The notes under the pieces are model-generated. The model saw nothing but the letters and a program-made list of their open reading frames with translations. It ran no database searches and had not been told where the DNA came from. Of a stretch of DNA of 64,000 bases, positions 16,692 through 26,040 are shown one piece after another. How positions within the stretch are numbered: the first letter of the stretch is position 1; each line of letters begins with the position of its first letter. A program made the position numbers and the translations under genes. Origin of the DNA: DATKYQ01 sp035528415 (lineage in GTDB: Bacteria > Myxococcota > B64-G9); the NCBI GenBank assembly GCA_035528415.1, contig DATKYQ010000081.1, positions 1 to 64,000 on the forward strand, in the 5' to 3' direction.

Positions 16692-19076
16692 ATGAAACCC
16701 GTCATGCGTGTTCACCCGGAGTCGATAAAGCCCGCTTGGCGACTGGCAGCGGGAGCTTTTCTGCTTGTCCTGGCCGCCTGCACGGTCGAGACGGAGCAGC
16801 CGGTCATTCAGGGCCACACCATCCGCCTGACCATTTTACGCACTTCGGATATTCACAGCCGCCTGTTTCCCACCAACCTCAAACCCAATTCTCACGACGT
16901 GACCGACGGCCTCTACTTGGAGACCTCGCCTTACGGCGGTGTCGAGCGGGTGGCGGCGCTGGTCAACCGCGAGCGGCAACACGGCCAGCGGGTGGTTTAC
17001 ATCGACTCTGGCGACGTCTTCCAGGGCGCGCCGATCTTCAACTACGGAGACGGCGAGCCCGAGTTTCGCTGGATGTCCAGTGTCGGGGCGGACGTGATGG
17101 TTGTCGGCAACCACGAGTTCGATAAGGGCGCCGCCAACCTGGCCGTCCAGGCCGCCCACTGGATAACCTATCCTTTCCTGGCGGCCAACTACCTGTTCGA
17201 AGACTGGTCAGACGAAACCGCAAGCCAGTTGGGCCGCTCGGTGCAGCCGTTCGTGATCCTCAATGTCAAGGGCCTGCGTGTTGGCGTAATCGGCATGGGC
17301 GACATAGGTTCGATGTATTCGATCACCCGCGGCGGAAACTCTTTGGGTATCACTCCGATCGAAGCCAATGAAACATTGCGCTTCTATGTGGGACTGCTCG
17401 GCCCGGCGGTCGATTTCGTGATCGTCGCCAGTCACCTGGGGCTGAGCGAGGACCAGGAGCTAACCAACGGGCACGCAGTCTATTTGACCACCGGCAAGGA
17501 TTTGTCGGCTTATCTCGATCGCCCGGTTGACCCCTGGGTGCGGATGGATTGCGACGAGTGCGAATCGAACGTCGCCAAGTACTGGGTTCCCGGCGTGCGC
17601 GGCATAGACGCCATTCTTGGCGGGCACCTGCACATCCTGACACATCCACCGATGGTGCTGACCGATCCGGTCGGCCGCAAGGTGCTGCTCGAGCACCCGG
17701 GCGCATTCGCCAAGTTCGTCACCCGGCTCGACTTGGCCGTGGCGGTCCCTGCCGAGAGTTACTCCTGCTCACAGGGAAGCTGCGTTGTCTGCCGATCCGG
17801 CTCCTGCGGCGACGAGCAAGACTACTTCAGCCGCGGATCGAGTTGCACGAGCGGCGCAGATTGCAGCTTGGCTAAGCTTGCGCCCTACGGAGCAGAGAGG
17901 ATCTCTCACCAGCAGCAGATCTTCCCGATTGATTCGATCTGGTGCACCGAACCGAGGCCGGACCCGTACGACTATCCCTACGGGGATAACACCAGTTTTA
18001 TAAAAGACACTCTGGCCATCGCCGACTACTGCAAGGAGCGAGGGGACGCTCGTTCACGAAACCTGCTGCAGGCCTACCGCGTGGCCATGGAACTCGATCC
18101 CGGTTTCATCCTGACCCAGATCTACGGCTACGCGCCCAAGTCCGTCGATCGCAAGGACACCGGCGGAGGCGGCGACTCCCCGCTGGGCGACATGACAACC
18201 TTGGCGATGATGCGTCGCAAGCGGGTCGAGGCCGAGTTATGCGTGACCAACACGCTCGGTATCCGCGACAACCTCTACCCGGGACTGATCGATATGGAAG
18301 CCATCTTCAACAGCTTCCCGTTCGAGAACACGATCACGGTCATGTACCTGAGCGGGCGCGAGATCCAGGAGTTGTTCAACTTCGTCACCGAGCGCAGCTT
18401 CGGGCGCGGCTGCCAGAGTCAGGCCCAGATCTCGGGAGCCTCGTTCGTGATGAACTGCGGTCAGGCCAAGCGTAACTATGCCCACTACTCTTGCTCGAGC
18501 CCGGAAGACTGCTGCCCCTACCGGCCCGAGATTTGCGAGCAGGATTATACGGGCACGGCCCGCTGGGAGTGCAACCAGGGCGCCTGTTACAGCCACCCGG
18601 GCGAAGACATCATGATCGGAGGGCGCCCGCTGAACCTGGAGGCTTCCTATAAGCTGGCAACCAACGATTACATCGCCGCGGGCGGTTCAGGCTTCGAAGT
18701 CCTCAGGCGCAATACGACCAAGGTGAATACGGGTGTCGCCATGCGGGACGCGCTGCTCGAATACCTGCGCGCCTTTCCCACCTGCAGCGATCTGCTGGCG
18801 GCGCCGGATCCCAACGCCGTCGATGCCTTCTCGCTGTCGTTCTGCCGCGAGCACGAATCGCCCCAGTCCCAGCGGGATATCTTGATCAAGGGCAGCTGCA
18901 CCTGCGGCGACGTGCTCGATTTCGCGGCTAACCCGGACGATCCGGCCGTGCGCGCTGCCTCGCTGCAGCACTGTGACTCGATCGACAGCCTGGTGATCCA
19001 GTTCTGCGAGGATCCGCTGAACTTCCCCATCGTGGTGGGAGAGTCCGATGGGCGCATCACCCGCAAGGTCAACTGA
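16692..19076 (+). CDS. exported 5'-nucleotidase/2',3'-cyclic phosphodiesterase-like lipoprotein
   Basis: A 794-residue protein of the UshA/5'-nucleotidase family. The N terminus carries a signal ending LVLAAC, a clear lipobox. The metallophosphatase domain has TSDIHSRL near residue 52, DSGDVFQG near 97, VVGNHEFDKG near 137 and a GGHLH motif near 315, giving the two-metal site. The C-terminal nucleoside-binding domain includes NSFPFENTITVMYLSG near 540 and LATNDYIAAGG near 655. Several cysteine-rich inserts (about 355-390 and 590-635) are not found in UshA and may be disulfide-bonded surface loops. It would dephosphorylate nucleotides outside the cytoplasm for purine and phosphate recovery. 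It belongs to a four-gene exported-protein run. Confidence 0.88.
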   Translation: MKPVMRVHPESIKPAWRLAAGAFLLVLAACTVETEQPVIQGHTIRLTILRTSDIHSRLFPTNLKPNSHDVTDGLYLETSPYGGVERVAALVNRERQHGQRVVYIDSGDVFQGAPIFNYGDGEPEFRWMSSVGADVMVVGNHEFDKGAANLAVQAAHWITYPFLAANYLFEDWSDETASQLGRSVQPFVILNVKGLRVGVIGMGDIGSMYSITRGGNSLGITPIEANETLRFYVGLLGPAVDFVIVASHLGLSEDQELTNGHAVYLTTGKDLSAYLDRPVDPWVRMDCDECESNVAKYWVPGVRGIDAILGGHLHILTHPPMVLTDPVGRKVLLEHPGAFAKFVTRLDLAVAVPAESYSCSQGSCVVCRSGSCGDEQDYFSRGSSCTSGADCSLAKLAPYGAERISHQQQIFPIDSIWCTEPRPDPYDYPYGDNTSFIKDTLAIADYCKERGDARSRNLLQAYRVAMELDPGFILTQIYGYAPKSVDRKDTGGGGDSPLGDMTTLAMMRRKRVEAELCVTNTLGIRDNLYPGLIDMEAIFNSFPFENTITVMYLSGREIQELFNFVTERSFGRGCQSQAQISGASFVMNCGQAKRNYAHYSCSSPEDCCPYRPEICEQDYTGTARWECNQGACYSHPGEDIMIGGRPLNLEASYKLATNDYIAAGGSGFEVLRRNTTKVNTGVAMRDALLEYLRAFPTCSDLLAAPDPNAVDAFSLSFCREHESPQSQRDILIKGSCTCGDVLDFAANPDDPAVRAASLQHCDSIDSLVIQFCEDPLNFPIVVGESDGRITRKVN

Positions 19077-19086
19077 GGTGGCCGAG

Positions 19087-20640
19087 ATGACGAAGAACGC
19101 AAAAAGAGGTTTGTTTGTCTTTGGGGCCGCGCTGCTTTTGATCTTCGGACTGGCATTCGGGCCCTGTGTCGAGCACGTAGATCTCGAAAACGGGCTGGCC
19201 GGCTTCAAAGTAACACTCACGGTAGAGGGGGCGACCGGCGGCGACGGCACCAGGGGGAGCCCCTATGACATTCCCGAGGGAACGGTTACGTTGCACTACC
19301 AGACTTCGGCCTATGATCAGCGGGGCGAACCGCTTGCCTACAACGGCAATGTCACTGCACGGGTAGTACCGGGCGAGGTGGTCGCCATGAATCCCGACCC
19401 GCCGGCCTTCACTGACGGCCAGGCCACGGGCACTATCGAGGTGCGCAAGGTGTTCGGACGCGTGTCGCTCTGGCTGGAGGACGTCCAGATAGTGAACGGC
19501 GACCTGGTCGCAGGGGGCAGCAAGCCAATCCAAATGACCAGGCGCCAGGGCAGCTATGCGAGCGGTGTGTCCGACCCGGTGCACTTCAAGAACCCGACTC
19601 TGGTCCAGGCGCAGTACAGCCCATGGATTGAAGCCAACGACAACATCGACACCTCGGCGCTGGCCGACTTCTTCATCGAGTTGGACTGCCGCCAGGACGA
19701 CCCAGCCGGGCCGTTTTCGGATGGTCACGGCCAACTGGTGGTGACCGGAGTATTCAGCGAGGGATTCTTCGTGACCGACACCGCTGTCCCCGCCGGCGGC
19801 TACAATCATCTCTACGTCTACAACTACTCATATCCCGAGGATCTCGAGGTCGGCGACCGGCTCGATCTTCTGTCGGGCACCAGCCAGGATTTTTCCGGTT
19901 GCACTCAGATCAGTTTTCCTGCCTGGCAAAAGGCGGTCGACGGAAATCGCAACCCGCTTTCAATCGAGGAACCGCTCGACAGCTTGATCCCGCCGGCGCT
20001 GGTGACCAAGGCGATCTGCGACATTAGTAACACCGGGGCCAACGAACACCTGTGCGGCTACAGCAAGAGCAACTGGACTATGGAGGCCATCGAGTCGGCC
20101 CGGGTACGCATCGAAAACGTCAGGACTCCCGATGTCTTTGTCAACTGCGATTTCAACGGCGATCGGCAGGTCGTTGCCGACTGGGCCGAGCCCGGCAATC
20201 CCGAGGCCATCTGCTCGGTAGCCTGCCTGAAGCACAACGGACAGAGCGAGTTCACCGTCCAGGAGATCGCGGGCAGCCCCGCTGCCCTGGCCGACGTGGT
20301 TACCTTAGGCAGCGTGGTTTGCCCCTGGGAGTCGAGCATCCCGGGGATCGATCCGCATTGCAAGAGGGTGCGCATCGGACCCGAGCACATTTGCTCAGAG
20401 TTGACCACCATGCGCCAGTTTGGCCAGTGGGTGGTGTCGCTGGATGACGGCAGCGGTCCCCTGATCAATGTGCTCAGCCTCGAGTCGCTGGTCAACTATG
20501 ATCCGTCCGCGCCCGGTAACCTGGGGCGCACCGTCGATCACCTGCAGGGAAACCTGACTCAGGTGCGCGCTGCCCGGCCGCGCTGGATAGTCACCGTGGG
20601 AACACAGCCCAACGACGCGCCTGACGAACTGAGACAATAA
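19087..20640 (+). CDS. exported protein with OB-fold-like region, function unknown
   Basis: A 517-residue protein with a hydrophobic N terminus (GLFVFGAALLLIFGLAFG) followed by Pro-Cys; proline before the cysteine makes lipidation doubtful, so it may be anchored by the segment or cut by signal peptidase I. Residues ~40-150 look like a beta-rich Ig-like domain. The middle (GVFSEGFFVTDTA...GDRLDLLSGTSQDF) resembles the OB-fold modules of the protein two genes upstream, suggesting shared descent. No catalytic motif was recognised. ATG 19087 follows GAGGTGGCCGAG and lies ten bases after the 5'-nucleotidase stop; the longer frame from 19048 overlaps that gene. Confidence 0.72.
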   Translation: MTKNAKRGLFVFGAALLLIFGLAFGPCVEHVDLENGLAGFKVTLTVEGATGGDGTRGSPYDIPEGTVTLHYQTSAYDQRGEPLAYNGNVTARVVPGEVVAMNPDPPAFTDGQATGTIEVRKVFGRVSLWLEDVQIVNGDLVAGGSKPIQMTRRQGSYASGVSDPVHFKNPTLVQAQYSPWIEANDNIDTSALADFFIELDCRQDDPAGPFSDGHGQLVVTGVFSEGFFVTDTAVPAGGYNHLYVYNYSYPEDLEVGDRLDLLSGTSQDFSGCTQISFPAWQKAVDGNRNPLSIEEPLDSLIPPALVTKAICDISNTGANEHLCGYSKSNWTMEAIESARVRIENVRTPDVFVNCDFNGDRQVVADWAEPGNPEAICSVACLKHNGQSEFTVQEIAGSPAALADVVTLGSVVCPWESSIPGIDPHCKRVRIGPEHICSELTTMRQFGQWVVSLDDGSGPLINVLSLESLVNYDPSAPGNLGRTVDHLQGNLTQVRAARPRWIVTVGTQPNDAPDELRQ

Positions 20641-20676
20641 TCCGTTGATGGGATTTTCAACCAGAGAGGATCTAAC

Positions 20677-22191
20677 ATGGTATACAAGAAAATAAGCATT
20701 CCGGCGGCAGCGGTTCTCTTGCTGTTGTTCTCCAGTTTGGCCGCGGCCGGCGACTTCATGGATACGCGCCTGACTTTCACGCTCTCCGAGAACAACTTCT
20801 TCGCCGGGCCCGGCGAGACGCCGGTCAACAGTCCCGGCTTCGGGATCGGAGCTGACAAGTCGAACACGCTCTTCTTCGACAACTACGAAACGCGCTACTC
20901 GGGCTTTGAGACACTCAGCCACCTGACGCTTTATAAGAAGATGCCCTCCTTCTTCGACAACCTGACGACCGAGACGGCCCTGGTGGTGCGCTTCATGATC
21001 GTCGATGAGCAGACGACCCTGATCAGGGATGCCGGCTCCTATATCCGCCTGGTATATGATCTGTCCGGGGCGATCGGCGAGGGTTCGAACGTCGAGATGG
21101 TGCTGTTCCCGATCAGCGGCGATCGCTTCCGGCTGGGCTACTCCTACAAGATCTCCTGGGGAGGCAGCGGCATCTTTCCGCTCAACTCGGGCATGGTGCC
21201 GGCCGCCAAGCTGCAGCTCAATCTGCCCTGGGGCTACGGCTTTGTCGGATTCAAGTCGGCCCAGATCCAGGAATTCATCGGCGACTCCAATCAGACCGAG
21301 ATGGTGACCAACTACGGCGCTTTGACCGGCCTGGGTGTGGACATTTCTGGATTGCGGGCCGAGTTGAATGGAGGCTATTTCACCCGCGGCACCTTGCCGC
21401 ACCCCGGGGTGATCGGCCGCAAGGCCTACGCCAGCGGACTTTCCTACCAGGTCGGTTATCACCGGGGCATGGACATCGGAACCTCGATCGACTTCGCCTT
21501 GTACAAGAATGATCCGGACAGGGAGACGGAGTTCTTCAAGCCCGAGGAGTACGGCCAGGGTCTCTCGTTCGTGGTCAAGCACGAGGGCACTTTCTTGTGG
21601 CAGACGCTGATGGACCCCGATCGCTACGGGACCACCACCAACCAGTTCGCCATGGCCCTGGATGTGAACTTTGCTCTCAAGTGGAACTTCCTGCGAGTTC
21701 ACCTTGACGGGATGTACCGCACCCTGTCTTTCTTGCTGCACGAGTCTCCCTCGTTCACTCCATTTCAGGATTTTCCGGCCGTGGCCGAGACCAGCCCGGA
21801 ATACTTCGTTGCCCTGGGCCTGGACTATCACCTGGAAGGGCCGCACCTGACACCGGGCTTGATCTTCGGCGTCCAGATGCCGGCCACCTACAGCGTCAGG
21901 GATCTGGCCACGGGAGGCATGGTCTTCGGCGGCAAGCGCACAGTGGTGGTCCAGAGCGAGTCGGTGCGTTCGATCCTGCCGGTGGACGAGAGCGCCCGCC
22001 TGATCTGGTCGGTAAAGGCTAACTGCAAGTGGGACATTTCGGAGATCGTCTCGGTGATCGCCGAGGTCTACTTTTCCTGGGACGACAACCAGAGTCGCTT
22101 CATCAGCGACTTCTACGGCCTGAACGTCTACTCGCAGTTCATTGACTCCAAGATACTGGGCGCCAACCTGGCCGCCCAGGCGAGATTCTAG
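20677..22191 (+). CDS. probable outer-membrane beta-barrel protein
   Basis: A 504-residue protein with a classical signal peptide (IPAAAVLLLLFSSLAAAG). The mature chain has alternating polar and hydrophobic strands with many aromatic residues (for example LRVHLDGMYRTLSF and LVVRFMIV), and ends in LAAQARF: a terminal Phe is the usual recognition signal for the outer-membrane barrel assembly machine. No known porin family is recognised. It ends the run of OB-fold, nucleotidase and related exported proteins, so it might serve uptake of what they release, which is inference. AGAGAGG precedes the ATG. Confidence 0.72.
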   Translation: MVYKKISIPAAAVLLLLFSSLAAAGDFMDTRLTFTLSENNFFAGPGETPVNSPGFGIGADKSNTLFFDNYETRYSGFETLSHLTLYKKMPSFFDNLTTETALVVRFMIVDEQTTLIRDAGSYIRLVYDLSGAIGEGSNVEMVLFPISGDRFRLGYSYKISWGGSGIFPLNSGMVPAAKLQLNLPWGYGFVGFKSAQIQEFIGDSNQTEMVTNYGALTGLGVDISGLRAELNGGYFTRGTLPHPGVIGRKAYASGLSYQVGYHRGMDIGTSIDFALYKNDPDRETEFFKPEEYGQGLSFVVKHEGTFLWQTLMDPDRYGTTTNQFAMALDVNFALKWNFLRVHLDGMYRTLSFLLHESPSFTPFQDFPAVAETSPEYFVALGLDYHLEGPHLTPGLIFGVQMPATYSVRDLATGGMVFGGKRTVVVQSESVRSILPVDESARLIWSVKANCKWDISEIVSVIAEVYFSWDDNQSRFISDFYGLNVYSQFIDSKILGANLAAQARF

Positions 22192-22200
22192 TTCTGGGTC

Positions 22201-22229
22201 TTGACCCCGGGGCGTATGGTTCCTACACT
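22201..22229 (+). promoter_or_regulatory. sigma70-type promoter, possibly giving a leaderless transcript
   Basis: TTGACC at 22201-22206, a 17-base spacer, TACACT at 22224-22229. Transcription would start about seven bases on, at or next to the GTG start codon of the HAD gene at 22236. Confidence 0.45.
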
Positions 22230-22235
22230 GGGGAT

Positions 22236-22985
22236 GTGACACTCGAAGCCATACTCTTCGATTTCGGAAATACCCTGGTGTCAACCCGCCTGGACTGGGC
22301 CAAGATCCTGCCGCAGAACATGGCCGGCCTGGCCGCGACCATGGGAGAGCAGTTGCCTTCTGTCGATTTCGGGCGCCTGGGGCGCGATCTGGTCTTCTTG
22401 CGCCAGGCAGCCGGGCAGCGGGCGCAGGAGACGATGATCGAGACGCCGGCGACCGAATCGCTCAAAGCAGCGCTCGCCTTGCAGAGAGTATCCGGCGTGG
22501 GCAGGGACGTTCTGCAACTCGGGGTCGACGGTTTCTTCGCGGCCGAGGAGGCCGCCTATCCGATCATCTTCGGCGTGCCCGAGATGCTGGCGCGTCTTCG
22601 CGCCATGGGTTTCACTCTGGGAGTTGTCTCCAACGCCACCTGCGGCAAGCTGATCCGGCGCGCACTGGAGCGGCGGCTGATGCTGGGAATGTTCGATGTC
22701 GTGACTGTCTCGGCCGAAGTCGGGTCGCGTAAACCGGATGCGGCCATTTTCGGGCATGCGCTTTCCGCCCTGGGGCTGGAGGCAGCGGCCTGCGCCATGG
22801 TCGGCGATCTTCCGGACAAGGACATCGCCGGCGCGCGCCGGGCGGGGATGAGATCGGTGCTGGCGGATTTCTTCGGAGACCAGCCCGAAATAACCCCGCA
22901 GGGCCCGCGTCCGGACGCCGTGGTCAGGCACCCGGGAGAACTGGTCGGACTGTTCGAGCAATGGAGAGGGAAGGGCGAGGCGTGA
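22236..22985 (+). CDS. HAD superfamily hydrolase (phosphatase-like)
   Basis: A 249-residue haloacid-dehalogenase-fold hydrolase. Motif I is LFDFGNTLV near residue 7, with the nucleophilic Asp; the usual second Asp is a Gly, as in several FDxGxTL subfamilies. Motif II is GVVSNAT near 130, motif III the Lys in SRKPD near 165, and motif IV GDLPDKDIAGAR near 189. A helical cap (about 20-110) marks a type C1 cap. Substrate unknown; small phosphorylated metabolites are typical. Translation begins at GTG 22236 and the promoter lies so close that a leaderless message is possible. Its TGA overlaps the GTG of the next gene by four bases. Confidence 0.82.
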   Translation: MTLEAILFDFGNTLVSTRLDWAKILPQNMAGLAATMGEQLPSVDFGRLGRDLVFLRQAAGQRAQETMIETPATESLKAALALQRVSGVGRDVLQLGVDGFFAAEEAAYPIIFGVPEMLARLRAMGFTLGVVSNATCGKLIRRALERRLMLGMFDVVTVSAEVGSRKPDAAIFGHALSALGLEAAACAMVGDLPDKDIAGARRAGMRSVLADFFGDQPEITPQGPRPDAVVRHPGELVGLFEQWRGKGEA

Positions 22986-23653
22986 CGGGCCGCTTGCTGA
23001 AACTTTTTCTCATAGTGTGGATCGTAAGCATGGGCGCCTGCGGGCAGCAGGGCGATATCGCCTATCTGGCGCTCAGGGTACACTCGCAGGCACAGCCTGC
23101 GGGCTCGCTGCGCCGCTTTCCGCCCAACCTTCCCGCGCCGCTCGATGTGCACGTCCAGGTATTCAAGTCGACCGACCTGCTCGGCAAACCGGCGGCCGAT
23201 GTAGACGGGCCCTGGGACAAACTGGCGGTCGACCCCGACTCCGGTTCCAGGTACCTGCTGGTGGGAGTGCCCTCCAACGCGGGCAAGGATTTCACATACC
23301 TTCTGAAGCTGGAGAGCATCGTCGACGACGGCAACGGCGGACTGGTGGTGGACGAGTGCGGCGTGATCGGCCAGATCGTGGCCGCGCCCGGGGACAAGAT
23401 CGCCCTGGACATCTCGACCCACACAGAAGGTTGTTCGAGGCTGCTCTGCCAGCGCGACTCGGACTGCGTCGGCGAGAGCCGTTACTGCCTGTCGTTTGAG
23501 TGCCAGGATCGCGCAACCTGCGACCAATGCCCGCCGGGGGCATACTGCGACGACTTCGGGTACTGCGCGGGGGCTTGCGAAGAATCGACCGACTGCACAG
23601 ACGACTTCGGCTGCTGCCACGGAATCTGTTCGGCGAGTTGTCCGGACGGCTGA
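22982..23653 (+). CDS. small Cys-rich lipoprotein
   Basis: A 223-residue exported protein. The signal ends in VSMGAC, a usable lipobox. Residues ~30-150 are a beta-rich domain of no recognised family, and the last ~75 residues are cysteine-dense (CDQCPPGAYC, CTDDFGCCHGIC), resembling the disulfide-rich modules of the lipoproteins further along. GTG 22982 overlaps the HAD stop codon (GTGA), so the two genes are translationally coupled. The stop lies two bases from the convergent metalloprotease gene, with no terminator hairpin between them. Confidence 0.72.
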   Translation: MTGRLLKLFLIVWIVSMGACGQQGDIAYLALRVHSQAQPAGSLRRFPPNLPAPLDVHVQVFKSTDLLGKPAADVDGPWDKLAVDPDSGSRYLLVGVPSNAGKDFTYLLKLESIVDDGNGGLVVDECGVIGQIVAAPGDKIALDISTHTEGCSRLLCQRDSDCVGESRYCLSFECQDRATCDQCPPGAYCDDFGYCAGACEESTDCTDDFGCCHGICSASCPDG

Positions 23654-23655
23654 GT

Positions 23656-25932
23656 TCAGACTCTTTTTCTTCTTTTGCCCATCATCAGTGCCGCGAAAAC
23701 AATCGCCAGCGTGGCCCAAGGGGCGGGGGAGGAACCCGATCCGCCGCAGCCGCAGCCGGAGCTTTTGGGCGCGCAGATCCAGCCGTCGTCTTCAAGCTTG
23801 GGCTCATAACCGTCCTTGCAAAGCGGGACACAGACCCACTTCTCGCCGTCCCAGGCGGCGTCGAATCCCTCGCCACAGTCTGGCGGTCCGCTGCCGTCGG
23901 CGCCGATGTCGCCGCCGTCGACACCACCGTCAACCGTGCCGCCATCCGTGCCGCCGTCCGTGGCGACCGCTGTGACATTGCCCGAGATCGTGTACTCTCC
24001 GGTTGTCTGGGCGCGGTTGACGGGCTGCAGGTAATAGGTGTGCCCGGCCTCGAAGAGCGGATCGGCGCTCGGCAGATCGACATCGACGTCGCTCTCGATC
24101 ATGAAATCGTAGTCCGAGGTGAGTTGCATGCCGATGAAGCTGAACTGGTGCTGGATCTTCTGATCTTTGCGCACCAGAAGGACGATGTCCGCGCCCGCGG
24201 GGCGCGAACTGAAGTCGATCTTGAGGTGGGTCGCATTCTCCGGCAGCTCGACGAAGTAGTGCAGTTCGGCCGGTATGAAGGCCAGGTTGTTACCCGCGCT
24301 GCCCAGGATCTCCTTGCCGTAGCAGAAGCCTGTGTGGCCTCCGGTGCTCAAACGGATGAAGCGCTCACAGTCGCCCATGCCGCTCTCGTCGGCCAGGGCC
24401 TGCACCTGGTTCATGGTGGCCTGGTCGAGGGTCAAGGCCGCCGTGTCCATGTAAACTTGCGTGGCGCTGGGGAAATCGATGTCCGTGGGAAAGGCGCCTA
24501 TAACGTCCATATAAATCTTGTCCGCCTGCGCCTGGCCGATCTGGGCACGCACCTTCCACAGGAAGCCGGTCCAGACCATGCTGTCGTCATGGGCCTCGCC
24601 GTAGAGGCCGTCGGGGCAGGTCAACTCGTTATCGACGTTGCGCATCCAGCCTTCCGGAAAGTAGGCCGGGCCCATGGTCTGGGCGAAGTACTCGGCCATC
24701 TCGGGATCGTCGAGCGCCGAGCAGGAGTAGTAGTCGGCGGTGCCTTCGTTGAAGGCCAGCCCCCAGAAGACCGGTCCGTAGTCGTCCAAGTTGAACATGC
24801 CGGTCTGGCTGACCTGGCCGAAGACGTGGTGGCCGTACTCGTGGAAGATGATGTCGTTATCGAGCGCCGTATCGAGGTAGGAAGACTGGCCCATGACAAT
24901 CGAGTTGGACTGCTGGTCGTAGTAGGCGTTGGGCGAGCTCATGCGAAAGTTGACCTGCACCTCGATCGGCGTGGGGTTGAAGCCCACCCCGACGAAGTAG
25001 TCGTGAATGGTATTGATGCCGTAGTAGGCCTGGACCTCGACGAACTGATCGGTGAACAGTGTCGGGTCGTTGTCGCCGGTCGGTTCGATCAGGTAGTCGC
25101 CGTTGACATCGGGAGCGGCAAGTTGCTCCTTGGTCGGGCAGTCCTGCACACCCGAGCAGTTGTAAACGGTGACATTGTCTCCGGTCAGGTGTTCTGTAGA
25201 AGTCAGGTAGGTCAGCTCGACCTGTTTGTAAGTGTCGTTTACCGGGTTGCTCTCGTAGGCGTAGCCCGTGGCCATCGGCGAGCGCGCGAAGGCGTAGACA
25301 ACCTTGCCGGCCCCGCCGATCAGGTAGGTAAACTCGCCCAACGGTTCGCGGCCCCGCACGGTAACCAGGCGCATCAGGGCGAGATCGTCTCCCGCCGCCA
25401 TCCAGGCCGTCTCGACGCTTGGTGTGCCGCGGGTGACGCCGCCGGCCGAGGTAAAGGCGGAAAGTGCCTGGTGCACGGCCGTCTTTTCCGGGCAAACTTC
25501 TGAGTGTCGGCGGACACCTGCCGTCGAACGCAGGCCGTTCACGACCAGGCGTGCCCGCTGCAGGTTGTCCTCGGCCACCGATAGCGAGCGGCCGAAAACC
25601 TTGTGACCCACAAGAAGCTGATCCATCTGGACCACGCGGCCGTAACTCGTCTCGATCACCCGTTGTACGACAACACTGCTGTCTGTATCGCCGGGCATCA
25701 GCGACTGACGGTAGCGCTCGGCGAATGAGAGCGCCCTGCTTTCAGGAGTCGCGCCGGTCAGGCTGACATCGATATTGCCGATCACGCGCGGCGCGTTCTC
25801 GCCGGGCTTGCTATAGATCGACGGCTTCGAGCGACTGTCTTTGGAAAGATCCTGTGCGCTACCAGGTGCCGCGCTGAGTGTGAGCAACAAGCAAAAGAAC
25901 ACGGAAGTTGCCGGATATTTCGGACTTGCCAT
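23656..25932 (-). CDS. secreted zinc metalloprotease with C-terminal surface-anchor-like tail
   Basis: A 758-residue secreted gluzincin-type protease. A signal peptide (TSVFFCLLLTLSAAPGSAQ) precedes a propeptide-like region. The zinc site is HEYGHH near residue 363, with the third ligand Glu in NEGTADYY about 30 residues later, as in the M4/M36 group. A beta-sandwich domain follows (about 560-650), then a Gly/Asp/Thr linker (TDGGTDGGT and repeats). The extreme C terminus has GCGCGGSG, a hydrophobic helix and RRKR, the layout of MYXO-CTERM/GlyGly-CTERM sorting tails carried by type II secretion substrates. ATG 25932 follows AAGGAGGTAA at ideal spacing. Export through the gsp system of this window is likely but inferred. 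Confidence 0.87.
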   Translation of the reverse strand: MASPKYPATSVFFCLLLTLSAAPGSAQDLSKDSRSKPSIYSKPGENAPRVIGNIDVSLTGATPESRALSFAERYRQSLMPGDTDSSVVVQRVIETSYGRVVQMDQLLVGHKVFGRSLSVAEDNLQRARLVVNGLRSTAGVRRHSEVCPEKTAVHQALSAFTSAGGVTRGTPSVETAWMAAGDDLALMRLVTVRGREPLGEFTYLIGGAGKVVYAFARSPMATGYAYESNPVNDTYKQVELTYLTSTEHLTGDNVTVYNCSGVQDCPTKEQLAAPDVNGDYLIEPTGDNDPTLFTDQFVEVQAYYGINTIHDYFVGVGFNPTPIEVQVNFRMSSPNAYYDQQSNSIVMGQSSYLDTALDNDIIFHEYGHHVFGQVSQTGMFNLDDYGPVFWGLAFNEGTADYYSCSALDDPEMAEYFAQTMGPAYFPEGWMRNVDNELTCPDGLYGEAHDDSMVWTGFLWKVRAQIGQAQADKIYMDVIGAFPTDIDFPSATQVYMDTAALTLDQATMNQVQALADESGMGDCERFIRLSTGGHTGFCYGKEILGSAGNNLAFIPAELHYFVELPENATHLKIDFSSRPAGADIVLLVRKDQKIQHQFSFIGMQLTSDYDFMIESDVDVDLPSADPLFEAGHTYYLQPVNRAQTTGEYTISGNVTAVATDGGTDGGTVDGGVDGGDIGADGSGPPDCGEGFDAAWDGEKWVCVPLCKDGYEPKLEDDGWICAPKSSGCGCGGSGSSPAPWATLAIVFAALMMGKRRKRV

Positions 25933-25966
25933 GGGCGTTACCTCCTTGGGCGGGATGTCCACCTCG

Positions 25967-25996
25967 ATTCTTGTCCGAAGCCCGGGGTCGGGTCAA
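25967..25996 (-). promoter_or_regulatory. possible promoter of the metalloprotease gene
   Basis: On the minus strand TTGACC (25996-25991), an 18-base spacer, and AAGAAT (25972-25967). The start codon is 35 bases further on. Confidence 0.35.
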
Positions 25997-26040
25997 GTGT
26001 CTGGTGATATATTGACGCCGCCGACTCCGGGCGGCAGATA

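Noticed and set aside
19087..19200. Lipoprotein call for the 517-residue exported protein
   Set aside because: Proline directly precedes the cysteine (FGPC), which does not fit a lipobox, so only a signal or anchor was claimed.
20395..22284. 629-codon minus-strand open frame opposite the barrel protein gene
   Set aside because: The plus-strand gene has a clear signal peptide and C-terminal Phe; the antisense frame has no domain and spans two gene boundaries.
23500..25503. 667-codon plus-strand open frame opposite the metalloprotease
   Set aside because: The minus-strand gene has a signal peptide, HEYGHH and an ideal ribosome site; the plus frame has only Val/Asp/Gly-rich shadow composition.
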